The translations under genes and the position numbers were made by a program. From an uncultured Collinsella sp. (GTDB taxonomy: Bacteria; Actinomycetota; Coriobacteriia; Coriobacteriales; Coriobacteriaceae), in the NCBI GenBank assembly GCA_958452935.1, contig CAUDVX010000026.1, positions 1 to 24,837 on the forward strand: a stretch of DNA of 24,837 bases. The letters are read 5' to 3'. How positions within the stretch are numbered: position 1 is the first letter of the stretch; every line of letters begins with the position of its first letter. Under the pieces are notes generated by a model. That model had not been told where the DNA came from. It was given only the letters and a program-made list of their open reading frames with translations, and did not search any database. This document shows, piece after piece, positions 23,698-24,837 of the stretch.

Positions 23698-23853
23698 CAC
23701 GAAACCGGCCCATCTACTACGTTTAATAGGCTATCGGCAACCATGCCAAGAATTGCAAAAAGAAAACCGCAGGTAGAATGCCTGCGGTTTTCTCTATTTT
23801 TGGTATGCGGTTGGGCCATACGGATAAAACGTAGTAGATGGGCCGGTTTCGTG
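23698..23853 (+). repeat. 156-bp nested palindromic element between recN and the RpiR gene
   Basis: Two perfect 27-bp inverted arms (23698-23724 and 23827-23853) begin CACGAAACCGGCC and end CTACTACGTTT on the left. They flank an inner imperfect pairing (CAACCATGCCAAG on the left against TTGGTATGCGGTTG on the right) and a central 13-bp terminator stem. The whole could fold into one long hairpin or cruciform. The region 23664-23884 holds no gene. It may be a palindromic mobile element or a dispersed repeat unit; no copy is seen elsewhere in the window. Confidence 0.75.
23761..23801. terminator. Bidirectional terminator at the core of the palindrome
   Basis: AGAAAACCGCAGG (23761-23773) pairs with CCTGCGGTTTTCT (23781-23793), loop 7 nt. 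A T-rich stretch follows (23793-23801), and an A-rich stretch precedes it, giving a T-tract on the minus strand. It can end both the recN operon and the convergent regulator gene. Confidence 0.85.
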
Positions 23854-23884
23854 CCGAGCGGCGTTTGTTGGCTCCCTAAAATGT

Positions 23885-24742
23885 CTACTCCACGACCTTA
23901 TCCGGTTGGATGAGTTCCTCATAGTAGCTGATGTGCTCTCGGGCGTCCTCGATTTCGGGCAGCAGGAAGTTGTAGATGACCTCTATGATCATCGTGGCGC
24001 TCATCTTGGAGAATGCGAAGTCGCCCGTTGTCAGCAGTGCCTCGTGATTGACGGTATTAAAGGTGTAGTCGGCTAGGCGCGCAAGTGGAGACTTGCTGTC
24101 GCTGCTGATGACGACTACAGTGGCGCCGCAGTCGCGAGCCGCTTTTGCCATGCGATTCAGTCGGCGCGACTTGCCAGAGTTCGAGATCAGCACGATAACG
24201 TCGCCGGGGCGCAACGTGAGCGCAAAGCCGATTGATGTCTCGCTGATGGTGCTCGCCATGCAGCGCAGGCCCAGCTGTGAAAACTTAAATGTCGCATCGA
24301 GCGCGACCGCGTTCGTATTGCCCACGGCGGCGAACTCAATAACGCCGGCATTCTTAAGCGCGTGCACAACTGCGGCCAACGTGTCGTGATCAATGCCGTC
24401 GATGGTCGCATTAAGCTCACTCACCTTGGCGGCGAGGATATTTTTAAGGCTCTGCTCCATGTTGTCGAGCGAGACCTCGTCGGTCAGGCCCTCGTTGCGC
24501 TGACTCTCCAAGTCGCGCGCCAACGAAAACTGAAAGCTGCGGAAGCTGCCAAAGCCCAGCTTGCGGCAAAAGCGCGAAACCGTCGCCTCGGACGTGGCAG
24601 CGGCGCGCGAGAGCTGGGCGGCCGTCAGGCGCGGCGCCTCGGACTGGTGCTCCAATATATAGTCGACAATGCGCTGCTCGGAATCGCTGTACCCTTTGTG
24701 CGTGCTAATAAGGGAGAGCGCGCTCTTGCTGCTATCGGTCAT
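23885..24742 (-). CDS. RpiR-family transcriptional regulator with SIS domain
   Basis: A 285-aa regulator: an N-terminal HTH of the RpiR type (L-T-A-A-Q-L-S-R-A-A-A-T-S-E-A-T-V-S-R-F-C-R, about residues 39-60) is followed by a sugar isomerase (SIS) domain with V-G-N-T-N-A and I-S-N-S-G-K-S-R-R, which binds phosphosugars in relatives. The start at 24742 is chosen because AGGAG lies 6 nt upstream on the minus strand; the longer frame to 24808 crosses the candidate promoter and operator. The target genes are not in the window, so the controlled sugar pathway is unknown. Confidence 0.88.
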   Translation of the reverse strand: MTDSSKSALSLISTHKGYSDSEQRIVDYILEHQSEAPRLTAAQLSRAAATSEATVSRFCRKLGFGSFRSFQFSLARDLESQRNEGLTDEVSLDNMEQSLKNILAAKVSELNATIDGIDHDTLAAVVHALKNAGVIEFAAVGNTNAVALDATFKFSQLGLRCMASTISETSIGFALTLRPGDVIVLISNSGKSRRLNRMAKAARDCGATVVVISSDSKSPLARLADYTFNTVNHEALLTTGDFAFSKMSATMIIEVIYNFLLPEIEDAREHISYYEELIQPDKVVE

Positions 24743-24757
24743 GGATGGCTCCTGGTT

Positions 24758-24795
24758 GGCATGAAAATCGGACTCGTTTTTCATGCCATAGTATA
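24758..24795 (-). promoter_or_regulatory. Promoter box and operator-like palindrome of the RpiR gene
   Basis: On the minus strand TATACT (24790-24795) is a likely -10 box. Directly downstream lies a perfect 10-bp inverted repeat, GGCATGAAAA (24758-24767) with TTTTCATGCC (24778-24787), spacer 10 bp. The T-G-A-A-A / T-T-T-C-A half-sites resemble those of RpiR-family regulators such as MurR. Autoregulation is inference. Confidence 0.5.
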
Positions 24796-24837
24796 CGGGC
24801 ATTTTCAATTACAAGATACACCTTGCCGTTTCAAGTG

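Noticed and set aside
23656..23913. 85-codon open frame across the palindrome after recN
   Set aside because: It runs through both arms and the terminator stem, overlaps both flanking genes and has no ribosome site.
1..24837. Prophage, CRISPR, toxin-antitoxin or defence genes
   Set aside because: Nearly all coding space is filled by recognisable housekeeping genes. No regularly spaced repeats, integrase, transposase or paired small toxin genes were found.

Overview
The window is 24.8 kb of dense, high-G+C bacterial chromosome. Gene content, gene order and codon use fit a Coriobacteriia member (Actinomycetota), most like Collinsella. That placement is an inference from recognisable proteins and layout, not from a search. 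It is mainly housekeeping DNA. I see no phage, insertion sequence, CRISPR array, rRNA or tRNA, and I do not find a clear new multi-gene system. The oddities are single genes or sites.

Layout, left to right. The 3' end of ileS (1-176) is followed by a terminator. lspA-rluD (442-2054) form a two-gene unit. A family-2 membrane glycosyltransferase (2137-3432) ends in a strong terminator. A small prepilin-peptidase-like gene, a dGTPase-like HD hydrolase and rarA follow (3514-6625). A stress-sigma operon (6721-9886) holds a DUF948-like membrane protein, an RsbW-like protein, a SigB/SigF-type sigma factor and an AI-2E-family permease, joined by overlaps of 8 and 4 nt and a 1-nt gap. A low-G+C gene of unknown function lies on the minus strand (9901-10347).

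Next, alaS-ruvX-mltG-yqeG-aroK-aroB (10544-17143) reads as one run with short gaps and overlaps. An M24 aminopeptidase (17276-18406) has its own promoter, a structured leader and a strong terminator. efp-asp23-nusB-xseB-tlyA-nadK-recN (18566-23663) is tightly packed and resembles the nusB-xseB-tlyA-recN neighbourhood of Gram-positives. A 156-bp nested palindrome with a bidirectional terminator at its core separates recN from a convergent RpiR-type regulator (23885-24742).

How they work together: the genes cover translation (ileS, alaS, efp, tlyA, rluD), RNA and DNA processing and repair (nusB, ruvX, xseB, rarA, recN, dNTP hydrolysis), envelope work (lspA, mltG, yqeG, glycosyltransferase, Asp23), NADP supply (nadK) and the shikimate pathway (aroK/aroB).

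Points most worth a second look: an AroB homologue that has lost the usual zinc-binding and catalytic histidines; an RsbW-like protein lacking the kinase N- and G-boxes and having no RsbV partner here; the 156-bp palindrome; the low-G+C gene that seems to separate an operon from its terminator; and the structured leader of the M24 peptidase gene.
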